From Acidaminococcaceae bacterium UBA2453 (GTDB lineage Bacteria > Bacillota > Negativicutes > Acidaminococcales > Acidaminococcaceae), in contig DDQB01000032.1 in NCBI GenBank assembly GCA_002342505.1, positions 6,447 through 37,567 of the forward strand: DNA of 31,121 nucleotides, read 5' to 3'. Under the pieces are notes generated by a model. That model saw only the letters and a program-made list of their open reading frames with translations, ran no database searches and was not told the DNA's origin. A program made the translations under genes and the position numbers. Each line of letters starts with the position of its first letter. Within the stretch, counting starts at the first letter, position 1. This document shows, piece by piece, positions 15,876 through 23,482 of this stretch.

Positions 15876-17102
15876 ATGATGAGAAAATTGGTTAAACCTG
15901 AGCTGCTGGCTCCGGCGGGAAATATGGAAAAACTGAGAATGGCCCTGTTGTATGGCGCCGACGCGGTCTATCTGGGCGGTAAGATTTTTGGACTGCGGGC
16001 TTTTGCCAGCAACTTTTCGCTGGATGAAATGAAGGAAGCTGTACAATTTGCCCACAGCCTGCGCAGGAAAGTTTATGTGACGGTCAATATTTTTGCTCAT
16101 AACGAAGACCTGAAGGAATTGCCGGATTATCTTCAGGCCTTACAGGACATTCAGGTCGACGCCCTGCTGATTTCCGATCTAGGCATATGGTCCATAGCGC
16201 GACAGGTAGTGCCGGATATGCCGTTACATGTCAGCACGCAGGCCAATACGACAAACTGGGCGGGTGTAAGAGCCTGGGAACAGATGGGCGCAAGCCGCGT
16301 TGTCCTTGCAAGGGAACTGTCCTTTGCGGAAATGAAGGAGATTGGCAGTCGCACGGAAGTTGAACTGGAGGCTTTTGTTCATGGAGCCATGTGTATTTCA
16401 TATTCCGGCCGTTGCTGGCTCAGCAGTTATCTAACCGGACGCGACGGAAACCGTGGCGCCTGTGCGCAGGTTTGTCGCTGGGAATTCGGTTTGACAGAAA
16501 AGAACCGCCCCGGTGAAGTATATGATGTGGCGGAGGATGAACGGGGCACTTACATTATGAATTCCAAAGATCTCTGCCTTTTGCCGTATCTTCCTGAACT
16601 GATGGGGGCCGGTATCTGCAGTTTCAAGATCGAAGGCCGTATGAAGAGCGCCCACTATGCAGCCAGTGTGGCAAGTGTATATCGCAGGGCTATTGATGCC
16701 TGCTGGGAAGCCCCGGATCGATTCGCCGTGAAACAGGAATGGCTGGATGAACTGGGAAAAGTCTCTCACCGTCCGTATACTACAGGCTTTGCATTGGGAA
16801 AACCGGATGCAGACGCACAGGTCTATGCAACGTCTTCTTATCTGCAGACGCATGAGTTTGTTGGACTGGTAAAAAAATGGGAGGCCGGACGATTGACGGT
16901 GGAACAGCGGAACAACATGAAGGCCGGGGAAGAGTTGGAGGTCTTTTGTCCGGATGGAAGTCTGGGAAAGCTGGTTTTACAGGCGATGCGCGACCGGGAC
17001 GGTATTTCCATTGACTGCGCGCCGCACGCGCAGCAGATTTTTACCTGCGCCGCTGATGAACCGATACCGGTATCGTCGATTCTTCGCAGAAAAATAAAAT
17101 GA
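15876..17102 (+). CDS. Peptidase U32 family protein, probable tRNA uridine-hydroxylation (TrhP-type) enzyme
   Basis: U32 proteins were first called collagenase-like peptidases, but several (TrhP/YegQ, RlhA) act in prephenate-dependent hydroxylation of RNA. This 408-residue protein starts KPELLAPAGNMEKLRMALLYG and has GADAVYLGG. Its central U32 signature is LEAFVHGAMCISYSGRCWLS, with the following RDGNRGACAQVCRWEF supplying further cysteines, the set expected to hold an Fe-S cluster. FKIEGRMKSAHYAASV and a C-terminal beta domain follow. Position after mltG matches the Bacillus yrrN/yrrO neighbourhood. Two adjacent ATGs (15876, 15879) are possible; GAGG at 15868-15871 is slightly better spaced for the second. 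A terminator just upstream suggests separate or attenuated expression. Which RNA is the substrate cannot be read from the sequence. Confidence 0.88.
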   Translation: MMRKLVKPELLAPAGNMEKLRMALLYGADAVYLGGKIFGLRAFASNFSLDEMKEAVQFAHSLRRKVYVTVNIFAHNEDLKELPDYLQALQDIQVDALLISDLGIWSIARQVVPDMPLHVSTQANTTNWAGVRAWEQMGASRVVLARELSFAEMKEIGSRTEVELEAFVHGAMCISYSGRCWLSSYLTGRDGNRGACAQVCRWEFGLTEKNRPGEVYDVAEDERGTYIMNSKDLCLLPYLPELMGAGICSFKIEGRMKSAHYAASVASVYRRAIDACWEAPDRFAVKQEWLDELGKVSHRPYTTGFALGKPDADAQVYATSSYLQTHEFVGLVKKWEAGRLTVEQRNNMKAGEELEVFCPDGSLGKLVLQAMRDRDGISIDCAPHAQQIFTCAADEPIPVSSILRRKIK

Positions 17103-17164
17103 GAAACAGTTAGGGCTGTCTGTGAAGGGAATGTGGCGGCTCTGTGCATATATGAAATTTATAG

Positions 17165-17193
17165 TAGCGTAAATACGGATAATATGATAAAAT
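17165..17193 (+). promoter_or_regulatory. Weak promoter candidate for the pepP-efp unit
   Basis: A -10 box TAAAAT (17188-17193) lies 17 bases after TAGCGT (17165-17170), a poor -35. The 134-base gap between the U32 and M24 genes is AT-rich here, and a second TATGAT overlaps the -10. No terminator is visible in the gap, so read-through from the U32 gene is also possible. Confidence 0.3.
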
Positions 17194-17236
17194 AATTTGG
17201 CATAACTAATGTAAACAAAAGAAGGTATGAAACGTT

Positions 17237-18307
17237 ATGGAAAGAATAGGCAGAATATTTAAGTTCATGAAAGAACATGGCTTAGAATGCATTGCTGTCA
17301 AAGATACCTGTACAATTCGTTACCTTACCGGTTTTACCGGAGATTCCAGTATTCTATACGCGGATGACCGGATTGCTGTGCTGATTACTGACGGACGTTA
17401 TACCGAGCAGGCGCGTTCACAGTTAAAATATTGCCGTGTGATGGAATACAAAGCCAGCCATAATAGCAGTATCTGGGAAGCTGTGGCAGAACTGATCGGA
17501 ACGCATCAAAAGGTTGGGTTTGACGGGAACGTGTTTTCTTATGAAGAGGCGAAGCTGTTAGGCAGCCTGTTGCCGGAAAATACGGAAATGATCAGTGTGG
17601 ATCTGCGCCCGTTACGCCTGATAAAAGATGAACGCGAACTGGAAGATCTGTGGCAGGCCTTTAAGATTGCCGATGGTGCCTTTGAAAGACTGCTCAGGGA
17701 GATCAAATCCGGGATGACGGAAAAGGAACTGGCAGCCAGGTTGGAATATTATATGCGCAGTCTTGGTTCGGAAGGCGTTTCCTTTGATACGATCGTGGCG
17801 TCCGGATATCGCAGCGCATTGCCCCATGGAGCGCCGACGGATAAAGCAATTGAGGTCGGCGATTTTGTGACGTTTGATTTTGGCGCCTTATACAACGGAT
17901 ATCATTCCGATACGACACGGACGATTGTAATGGGGATGGCGAATTCCTGGCACAGGGAAGTCTACACCGTCGTACAGGAAGCGCAGTACCGCGGAATCAA
18001 GGCGGCAAAACCCGGCATCACTGGCAGGGAGCTGGACGCGATGATCCGTGAATATATTGAGTCCCGGGGTTATGGTAAATACTTTACGCATGGTCTCGGT
18101 CACGGCGTCGGATTGGAGATCCACGAACTTCCGAATATTAACAGCAGAGGCGATATGGTCCTGGAAGAGGGCATGGTCTTCAGCATTGAGCCCGGTGTTT
18201 ATATTCAAGGAAATGGCGGAGTCCGGATCGAAGATACCGTTGTCCTTACCAAAGAGGGCGCGCGGAGTCTGACCGGACTGAAGAAAACGCTGACAGAAAT
18301 TGTGTAA
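17237..18307 (+). CDS. pepP: M24 family Xaa-Pro aminopeptidase/dipeptidase
   Basis: This cytoplasmic metallopeptidase removes residues before proline. The 356-residue protein has a creatinase-like N-terminal domain (TIRYLTGFTGDSSILYADD) and a pita-bread catalytic domain. The five metal ligands are visible: D214 (VTFDFGALYNGYHSD), D225 in the same block, H289 (THGLGHGVGLEIHE), E318 (FSIEPGVYI) and E332 (GGVRIEDTVVLT). The length matches the short Firmicutes YqhT form. ATG 17237 is preceded by GAAGGT about 10 bases upstream. It stands directly before efp, the same order as yqhT-efp in Bacillus, and probably shares its transcript. The gene symbol is by family; substrate range cannot be judged. 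Confidence 0.92.
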   Translation: MERIGRIFKFMKEHGLECIAVKDTCTIRYLTGFTGDSSILYADDRIAVLITDGRYTEQARSQLKYCRVMEYKASHNSSIWEAVAELIGTHQKVGFDGNVFSYEEAKLLGSLLPENTEMISVDLRPLRLIKDERELEDLWQAFKIADGAFERLLREIKSGMTEKELAARLEYYMRSLGSEGVSFDTIVASGYRSALPHGAPTDKAIEVGDFVTFDFGALYNGYHSDTTRTIVMGMANSWHREVYTVVQEAQYRGIKAAKPGITGRELDAMIREYIESRGYGKYFTHGLGHGVGLEIHELPNINSRGDMVLEEGMVFSIEPGVYIQGNGGVRIEDTVVLTKEGARSLTGLKKTLTEIV

Positions 18308-18374
18308 AGGCATTAATTTTTAATAATTATAAAAAGATAAATTGATTTTATCAGAAACACAGGAGGATGTATCT

Positions 18375-18932
18375 ATGGTATCTACCAACGAATTTAAAAC
18401 GGGCCTGACTGTAACAATCGACAACGATCCCTGGCAGGTTGTGGAGTTTCAGCATGTAAAACCGGGCAAAAGCGCCGCCTTTGTACGCGCCAAGATGCGT
18501 AATCTGGCAACCGGCGCAGTAGTTGAACGAACATTTAATGCCGGCGAACGTCTGCCGAAAGCCAATATCGACCGCCGCGTCATGCAGTATCTGTATGAAG
18601 GCGATGGAAACTATGTATTTATGGATAATGATACATACGAACAGACTGAACTGACAAAAGAACAGATTGGCAATGGCATTAACTTCCTTAAAGAAAATAT
18701 GGATGTAAAGGTCATTTCTTTTGAGAACCGCATTTTGGGCGTGGAACTGCCGAACACGGTTGAACTTGTCGTTGTTAAGACAGAACCGGGTATTCGCGGC
18801 GATACGGCGACTGGCGGAAACAAACCGGCAACCATGGATACAGGGTATGTAGTCAAGGTTCCTCTGTTTATCAACGAAGGCGATCATCTGCTGATCGATA
18901 CCCGTAGCGGCGATTACATTCAGCGTGCTTAA
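18375..18932 (+). CDS. efp: Elongation factor P
   Basis: EF-P binds ribosomes stalled at polyproline stretches and promotes peptide bond formation. The 185-residue protein has the three beta-barrel domains of the family: KOW-like N-terminus (FKTGLTVTIDNDPWQVVEF), the modified-lysine loop (KPGKSAAFVRAKMRN), the OB domain (VVERTFNAGERLPKA) and the C-terminal signature (PGIRGDTATGGNKPATMDTG). The probable modified residue is K32 in PGKSAA, where Ser rather than the common Gly follows. ATG 18375 is chosen because AGGAGG lies 8 bases upstream and the family N-terminus begins here; an in-frame TTG at 18342 is not used. A strong terminator follows 13 bases after the stop. Confidence 0.97.
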   Translation: MVSTNEFKTGLTVTIDNDPWQVVEFQHVKPGKSAAFVRAKMRNLATGAVVERTFNAGERLPKANIDRRVMQYLYEGDGNYVFMDNDTYEQTELTKEQIGNGINFLKENMDVKVISFENRILGVELPNTVELVVVKTEPGIRGDTATGGNKPATMDTGYVVKVPLFINEGDHLLIDTRSGDYIQRA

Positions 18933-18945
18933 GCTGTAGTCTTAC

Positions 18946-18974
18946 AAAGGACTTCTGAAAAGAAGTCCTTTTTT
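18946..18974 (+). terminator. Strong rho-independent terminator after efp
   Basis: AAAGGACTTCT (18946-18956) pairs perfectly with AGAAGTCCTTT (18961-18971) over a GAAA tetraloop, and the T-run extends to 18974. An 11-bp stem, stable loop and T-tract leave little doubt. Confidence 0.95.
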
Positions 18975-18995
18975 CTTTTATTATTATTATTAGTA

Positions 18996-19004
18996 TGGTA
19001 TAAT
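18996..19004 (+). promoter_or_regulatory. Extended -10 promoter for the asp23-nusB-xseA operon
   Basis: TGgTATAAT is a perfect extended -10 element. A poor -35 (TTTTAT, 18976-18981) lies 17 bases upstream, inside the end of the efp terminator T-rich stretch. The predicted transcript would begin near 19011, about 130 bases before the asp23 start codon. Confidence 0.7.
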
Positions 19005-19044
19005 AATACATAATTTAAAAATGGGGGATACTTGCACTTTTTGT

Positions 19045-19075
19045 CTCTGTCGTCCGATTCGATTCGACGACAGGG
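19045..19075 (+). promoter_or_regulatory. Leader hairpin upstream of the asp23 gene
   Basis: CTGTCGTC (19047-19054) pairs with GACGACAG (19066-19073) across an 11-base loop made of a repeated GATTC; two more pairs, one of them a wobble, can extend it to 19045-19075. No T-run follows, so it is not a terminator. It sits in the 5' leader of the long operon. Confidence 0.5.
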
Positions 19076-19141
19076 GCTACGGTATCTGTACAGGTATATA
19101 AACTCATATCATTTCGTTATGCCGGATTCGGGGAGGTACAG

Positions 19142-19612
19142 ATGACAGATACAAAACGAAAAGGCTCGGAGCCGGAACAGTTTACGAACCAGCCTGCGGC
19201 TGTTTCGGAAGAAGAAGACCTTGGATATATTGAACTTGCCGACGACGTGATTGCTATCGTTGCAAGTCTGGCCGCTTTGGATGTCCCCGGAGTCGTTGCG
19301 ATGAGTACGGGATTCAGAGAAGGGATCAGTAATTTTCTGGGAAAGAAAAGCTTGGCGAAGGGCGTTCGCGTAAAAGTTACCGGGCACAGCTGCCGGATTT
19401 CCGTATATGTAACTGTGGAGTATGGCTGTAATATTCCTGAAGTTGCAATGAAGCTGCAAAAGAAGATCAAAAGCTCAGTGGACGAGATGACGGAGTATAC
19501 GGCTGAATTTGTCGACGTCCATATTGAGGGAGTGCGGCGCAGGGAAAAAAGCGCGCTGGAGATCAGCTTCAACAACCCGGATGAGGAAAAACAGGGAACT
19601 ATTTTTAATTAA
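19142..19612 (+). CDS. Asp23/Gls24 family envelope stress response protein
   Basis: Asp23 proteins are abundant cytoplasmic proteins tethered below the membrane by AmaP in Staphylococcus aureus, linked to alkaline and envelope stress; the Bacillus YqhY homologue beside nusB is linked to fatty-acid synthesis control. The 156-residue protein has the DUF322 core: IELADDVIAIVASLAALDVP, GVVAMSTGFREGISNFLGKK, GVRVKVTGHSCRISVYVTVE and EMTEYTAEFVDVHIEGV. The first 28 residues are a polar tail. ATG 19142 has GGGAGG 5 bases upstream. The amaP gene follows 12 bases after the stop, supporting a complex. Confidence 0.93.
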   Translation: MTDTKRKGSEPEQFTNQPAAVSEEEDLGYIELADDVIAIVASLAALDVPGVVAMSTGFREGISNFLGKKSLAKGVRVKVTGHSCRISVYVTVEYGCNIPEVAMKLQKKIKSSVDEMTEYTAEFVDVHIEGVRRREKSALEISFNNPDEEKQGTIFN

Positions 19613-19624
19613 GGAGTGGGGTAT

Positions 19625-20161
19625 ATGGGAATACCGGATCGAATCATATTGACATTATATACGCTGCTGATGGCGCTCTTTGCTGTCGTAGTAATTTTGA
19701 TTACAATAGGAATCATTCCGTCTGTCGCTTTTGCGCATATTATTACAGAATTGCCGGGAAACTGGGAATTTGCGGCAGGCGGCGTAATACTGTTCGTCCT
19801 CAGTGTCCGGTTGTTGCTGGCCGGTATCGGGCTGATTGGGGACAGCAGCTCCCTGACGCTGGCGGATGCGGATTCCGGAAAGACTGTAGTTTCCAAAAGG
19901 GCGCTGGAAGACTATATCGCAGACATTGCTCAGGAAGTATACGGTATTTACAGCGTAAAAGTAGCTGTTGACATGGAAGACAAAACCACGATCAATGCCC
20001 GTATCCATGCTTCTCTTGAACCGGGTGTGAATGTGTTTGAAATTACCGAAGAAGTGAAAGATAATATCAAAGAAACCATTAAAAAAGTGGTAGGGCTTGA
20101 GGTAAAAAATATAGAGCTTTATTTTAAGAAAATAAAGAATAACGGTAAGGACAAAGGGTAA
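19625..20161 (+). CDS. amaP: AmaP, membrane anchor for the Asp23 protein
   Basis: AmaP holds Asp23 at the membrane. The 178-residue product has two N-terminal membrane helices (about 7-30 and 50-72) and then a cytoplasmic Asp23-like domain (SKRALEDYIADIAQEVYGIY, VKVAVDMEDKTTINARIHAS, ITEEVKDNIKETIKKVVGLE). The C-terminus is Lys/Asn-rich. ATG 19625 is used because AAGGAG ends 8 bases before it; a GTG at 19616 lies inside the ribosome site. Gene order asp23-amaP-DUF2273 is the standard stress module, here transcribed into nusB. Confidence 0.92.
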   Translation: MGIPDRIILTLYTLLMALFAVVVILITIGIIPSVAFAHIITELPGNWEFAAGGVILFVLSVRLLLAGIGLIGDSSSLTLADADSGKTVVSKRALEDYIADIAQEVYGIYSVKVAVDMEDKTTINARIHASLEPGVNVFEITEEVKDNIKETIKKVVGLEVKNIELYFKKIKNNGKDKG

Positions 20162-20179
20162 GCAAGGGGAGGAACTGCG

Positions 20180-20407
20180 ATGTTAAAGGATATATTTACC
20201 GACATCTGGCTCAATTATCGCGGTCGTTTCCTGTGTTCGCTGACCGGGCTGATTGTTGCGTCGCTGTTTTTGGTGATAGGCTTCTGGCGTACGCTGTTTT
20301 TGATGCTGTTTGTTGCTGGAGGATTCTTTATCGGTTATAAGATTGACAAAAAGGAAGACCTGGTGGAGTGGCTGGACCGGCTCCTTCCGCCCGGATATCA
20401 TAAATAA
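20180..20407 (+). CDS. DUF2273 small membrane protein of the Asp23/AmaP module
   Basis: A 75-residue protein with two close membrane helices (about 18-36 and 38-53) and a short charged tail (YKIDKKEDLVEWLDRLLPPG). It matches DUF2273, a family found beside asp23 and amaP in many Firmicutes; its function is not known. The N-terminal LNYRGRFLCSLTGLIVASLF is typical. ATG 20180 has GGGGAGGA upstream with good spacing. It starts 18 bases after amaP and ends 17 bases before nusB, so all are probably on one mRNA and it likely works at the membrane with AmaP. Confidence 0.88.
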   Translation: MLKDIFTDIWLNYRGRFLCSLTGLIVASLFLVIGFWRTLFLMLFVAGGFFIGYKIDKKEDLVEWLDRLLPPGYHK

Positions 20408-20424
20408 ACGGAGGAATGCCTGCA

Positions 20425-20847
20425 ATGATTCGTAGAGTGGCAAGAGAAATGGTTTTACAAAGTTTGTTCCAGATGGATTATACGCATGCTGATGCTGACG
20501 AAGCGCTGGCCATTGCGTTAGAAGTGCAGCAGGAAGAGGAAAAGAGCGAGGAAGCGGAAAAGGCGTTTAAATATGCTGAAAAAGTGTTGAAAGGCACCGC
20601 TGAAAATTTGGCTTTGATTGATGAATTGATCGGTCGGTACGCAATCAACTGGGAAGTTAAAAGGATGCCTGGGATAGACAGGAATATTCTGCGCATAGCG
20701 ATTTATGAGATGCGATTTGCGGAAGAGAAAATTCCGGTTACCGTTGCTGTCAATGAAGCGGTAGAACTGGCAAAAATGTTCGGTTCAGACAAGTCGGCCC
20801 GGTTTATCAATGGGGTATTGGGCAAATTGATGCGGGAAGAAAAATGA
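20425..20847 (+). CDS. nusB: NusB transcription antitermination factor
   Basis: NusB with NusE (S10) binds boxA RNA and supports antitermination and rRNA synthesis. The 140-residue protein shows the all-helical family pattern: RRVAREMVLQSLFQMDYTH at the N-terminus, ENLALIDELIGRYAINWEVK, RMPGIDRNILRIAIYEMRF and the signature VTVAVNEAVELAKMFGSDKS followed by ARFINGVLGKL. An acidic linker at about 28-45 is lengthened by Glu/Lys. ATG 20425 is preferred over ATG 20416 because GGAGG at 20410-20414 is 10 bases from the former and only 1 from the latter. It overlaps the TsaD-like gene by 4 bases (ATGA), suggesting coupling. Confidence 0.95.
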   Translation: MIRRVAREMVLQSLFQMDYTHADADEALAIALEVQQEEEKSEEAEKAFKYAEKVLKGTAENLALIDELIGRYAINWEVKRMPGIDRNILRIAIYEMRFAEEKIPVTVAVNEAVELAKMFGSDKSARFINGVLGKLMREEK

Positions 20848-21797
20848 CAGAGGAAGTTTATCTGGGCATCGATACCAGTTGTTACACTACATCGGTCCTG
20901 TTTATGGACCGGAGGGGAAGAGCGTTAACGGAAGCCCGCCGTATTTTGAAAGTGAAACCCGGGGGATGCGGTTTACAGCAGTCGGAAATGTTATATCAGC
21001 ATACCCGTAACCTTCCTGATCTGATGGAACAGGCTGTAAAAGGCCACGATTTTTCTGTCAGGGGAATCGGTGTGTCATACCGTCCCCGTCCGTTGGAAGA
21101 TTCATACATGCCTGCCTTTTTGTCCGGGCAGGGATTTGCCAGATCAATGGCCGCTTTGTATCATGTTCCGCTTTGGCAGATCAGTCATCAGGAAAATCAT
21201 CTGGAAGCGGCACTGTGGTCTGCCGGAGGGCCGAAAACGGATCGTTTCCTGTTTTTACATGCGTCGGGCGGGACTACGGATCTGCTGCTTGTGGAAAAAT
21301 CAGGATCATCATATACCCTTACAGAGATTGGCTCCAGCCTGGACCTGCATGCGGGACAGTTTATAGACCGTGTGGGCGTTGCGATGGGGCTTTCCTTTCC
21401 AGCAGGGCCTGCCATGGAAAAACTGGCGGAACAGCACAGGGAGATTTGTGAGATCCCGGTGTCTGTACATAAGACCAATGTAAGCTTTTCCGGTCCCTGT
21501 ACCGCTGTGTTGCGAAAACTGGAAAAGGGAGCGGTTCCGGCAGATCTGGCGGCAGGCGTGCAGTGGGGGCTGGCCGAGACCTTTGTACGGATGATCCGCA
21601 ATGCGGCCGGGGAAAATAATATAAGCCAGGTGATTCTGGCTGGCGGCGTTTCATCCAATCAATGGATCCGGCGGCATGTGGAAGCGAAACTGGCCAAGCG
21701 GCATATTAAAGTCTGGGTTCCGGATAGCCGTTACAGTTGCGATAATGCTGCAGGGTGCGCGGCGTTTGCATATCGTCAGGGGGAAAGGCATGGCTGA
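20844..21797 (+). CDS. TsaD/Kae1-like paralogue in the nusB-xseA operon
   Basis: A 317-residue protein of the Kae1/TsaD (former M22) fold, ASKHA superfamily. TsaD proper makes the t6A modification of ANN-decoding tRNAs with TsaB and TsaE. The metal and ligand residues are retained: H115 and H119 (SHQENHLEA) and D300 (CDNAAGCAAFAYR), with nucleotide-site strands ASGGTTDLLLV and AGGVSSNQWIRRH. But the N-terminal GIDTSCYTTSV replaces the usual GIETSCDDTS, and SYRPRPLEDSYMPAFLSG replaces the normal GPGL-type loop. It is therefore probably a divergent paralogue and not the essential TsaD, whose gene should lie elsewhere; I assign no reaction. It overlaps nusB by 4 bases and xseA by 8, so it is firmly part of this operon. 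It sits where Bacillus has folD. Confidence 0.85.
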   Translation: MTEEVYLGIDTSCYTTSVLFMDRRGRALTEARRILKVKPGGCGLQQSEMLYQHTRNLPDLMEQAVKGHDFSVRGIGVSYRPRPLEDSYMPAFLSGQGFARSMAALYHVPLWQISHQENHLEAALWSAGGPKTDRFLFLHASGGTTDLLLVEKSGSSYTLTEIGSSLDLHAGQFIDRVGVAMGLSFPAGPAMEKLAEQHREICEIPVSVHKTNVSFSGPCTAVLRKLEKGAVPADLAAGVQWGLAETFVRMIRNAAGENNISQVILAGGVSSNQWIRRHVEAKLAKRHIKVWVPDSRYSCDNAAGCAAFAYRQGERHG

Positions 21798-23205
21798 GAT
21801 TCATACCTACAGTGTTACTGAAATGAACCGCCTGATTAAAAATCTGGTGGAAAGCAGCGGCAGAGTTACAAATGTTCAGGTTCGGGGGGAGATCAGTAAT
21901 TTTAAGAGATATCCTTCCGGGCATTGTTATTTTTCTTTAAAAGACAGTACAGGCGTGTTAAAGTGCGTCATGTTTCGCCGTCAGGCGTCCCATCTGCTGA
22001 AGGATCCCGCCAACGGGGATACGGTAGTAGCAGTTGGAAGTATCGGCATCTATGAAAGAGACGGCGTTTATCAACTGTATACAGATCTGCTGATCGCAGA
22101 AGGAACCGGCAATCTGATGCAGGCCTATGAAAATCTGAAGAACAAACTGGCGGCAGAAGGCCTGTTTTCAGAGCAGAGAAAGAAAAAACTGCCAGAACAT
22201 CCGCAGACGGTTGGGATCATTACCTCTCCTGCGGGTGCTGCCGTAAGGGATGTAATTACCGTATCGCGGCGCAGAGATCCAGGCGTGCAGTTATTGCTGT
22301 ATCCTGTACAGGTGCAGGGAAAAGCGGCGGCAGGTGAAATTGCGAAAGCGATCCGTTTCATGAATCGTCACCGGTTGGCCGACGTGCTGATCGTAGGCCG
22401 GGGTGGCGGTTCCATGGAAGATTTATGGGCATTTAATGAAGAAATCGTTGTCAGGGCGATTGCCGCTTCAGAAATTCCGCTGATCTCATCAGTAGGGCAT
22501 GAAACGGATTTTACTTTATCGGATTTTGTTGCAGATAAACGGGCCGCGACTCCTTCTCAGGCAGCGGAACTTGCGGTTGCGGATACAGGACAATATCGCC
22601 GGCAGATAGAGCGGGAACGCCAGAAGCTGGAGAAAGCAGTCCTGCGGATGTTGCAGGAAAGGACCCGATTGTATCAGAAAGCAGCTGCCAGCCGGATGTT
22701 GCAGGATCCGTTGCGTATCATAGACCGGGCGGAAGAACGGCTTGACAGAACGATGGAAAAGCTGCGCCGCTCTTTGCCTGTCCGGATAGAAAACAGAGAG
22801 TTCAGGCTGCAGCAAGCAATCAAAGTACTGAAAAGACCGGATCGGATTCTGGAAAAAGCAGAACAGCGTTTTACAGCAGTACAGAAAGCTTTATATAATC
22901 AGGCTTCCTTTCCGGAAGGTTATGAGACTCAGTATAGAGAAACCTGGCGGAGAGGGAATGAACGAATCCGGGAGTTGCTGCGGAACAAGGAACAGAAGCT
23001 TGCTTTGCAGGCTGCCGGGTTGCAGGCGGTCAGCCCCCTGAACGTGCTGGCTCGCGGGTATTCCGTGACGTTGAACGAGCAGGGAGAACTTTTAAAATCG
23101 GTTTCAGCTGCGCGCTGGGGCGAAGAGATATGCACCCGTCTGAATGACGGAAAGATATATTCGGTTATCCAACAGATAGAAAGGCAGGACGACGATGGCA
23201 GGTAA
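21790..23205 (+). CDS. xseA: Exodeoxyribonuclease VII large subunit
   Basis: XseA with several XseB copies forms exonuclease VII, which degrades single-stranded DNA in both directions to oligonucleotides. The 471-residue protein has an N-terminal OB fold (VTNVQVRGEISNFKRYPSGH, YFSLKDSTGVLKCVMF), the catalytic domain (VGIITSPAGAAVRDVITVSR, DVLIVGRGGGSMEDLWAFNE, PLISSVGHETDFTLSDFVAD with RAATPSQAAELAV), a long coiled-coil (about residues 270-400) for XseB binding, and a C-terminal PLNVLARGYSVT block. ATG 21790 overlaps the stop of the previous gene (ATGGCTGA) and has AGGGGGA upstream; longer in-frame starts lie within the previous gene and lack family sequence. It overlaps xseB by 11 bases. Confidence 0.97.
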   Translation: MAEIHTYSVTEMNRLIKNLVESSGRVTNVQVRGEISNFKRYPSGHCYFSLKDSTGVLKCVMFRRQASHLLKDPANGDTVVAVGSIGIYERDGVYQLYTDLLIAEGTGNLMQAYENLKNKLAAEGLFSEQRKKKLPEHPQTVGIITSPAGAAVRDVITVSRRRDPGVQLLLYPVQVQGKAAAGEIAKAIRFMNRHRLADVLIVGRGGGSMEDLWAFNEEIVVRAIAASEIPLISSVGHETDFTLSDFVADKRAATPSQAAELAVADTGQYRRQIERERQKLEKAVLRMLQERTRLYQKAAASRMLQDPLRIIDRAEERLDRTMEKLRRSLPVRIENREFRLQQAIKVLKRPDRILEKAEQRFTAVQKALYNQASFPEGYETQYRETWRRGNERIRELLRNKEQKLALQAAGLQAVSPLNVLARGYSVTLNEQGELLKSVSAARWGEEICTRLNDGKIYSVIQQIERQDDDGR

Positions 23206-23482
23206 AAAAATTGCAAAAAATATAAAGTTTGAGGAAGCGCTTTCGGAACTGGAAGCCGTGGTTGAAAAGCTGGAGAACGGAGAATTGCCGCTGGAAGATG
23301 CGATAGAGGAATTTCAGAGGGGGACGGAATTGAGCAAGATCTGTCTGGAAAAACTGAATCGGGCTAAGGCGACTGTGAAAAAGCTGGTAGTGGATCCGGA
23401 CGATGAAACCGATTACCATACGGAAGATTTTGCGGAAATGGAAGAAGAAAGCGCTGGTTCCGACTGGGAGGGAAATGACTGA
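23195..23482 (+). CDS. xseB: Exodeoxyribonuclease VII small subunit
   Basis: XseB is the small helical subunit that wraps the XseA coiled-coil. Of 95 residues, the family core KFEEALSELEAVVEKLENGE, then LPLEDAIEEFQRGTELSKIC and LEKLNRAKATVKKLV fills positions 11-67. The last 28 residues are an acidic tail (DDETDYHTEDFAEMEEE), longer than in many homologues. The ATG lies within the last codons of xseA in another frame, and the stop TGA shares one base with the ispA ATG, so translation of the three genes is probably coupled. Confidence 0.95.
   Translation: MAGKKIAKNIKFEEALSELEAVVEKLENGELPLEDAIEEFQRGTELSKICLEKLNRAKATVKKLVVDPDDETDYHTEDFAEMEEESAGSDWEGND

Noticed and set aside
18308..18374. TTGAT-TTT-ATCA mini-palindrome before efp as an operator
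   Set aside because: Very short, in AT-rich DNA where such matches are expected by chance.
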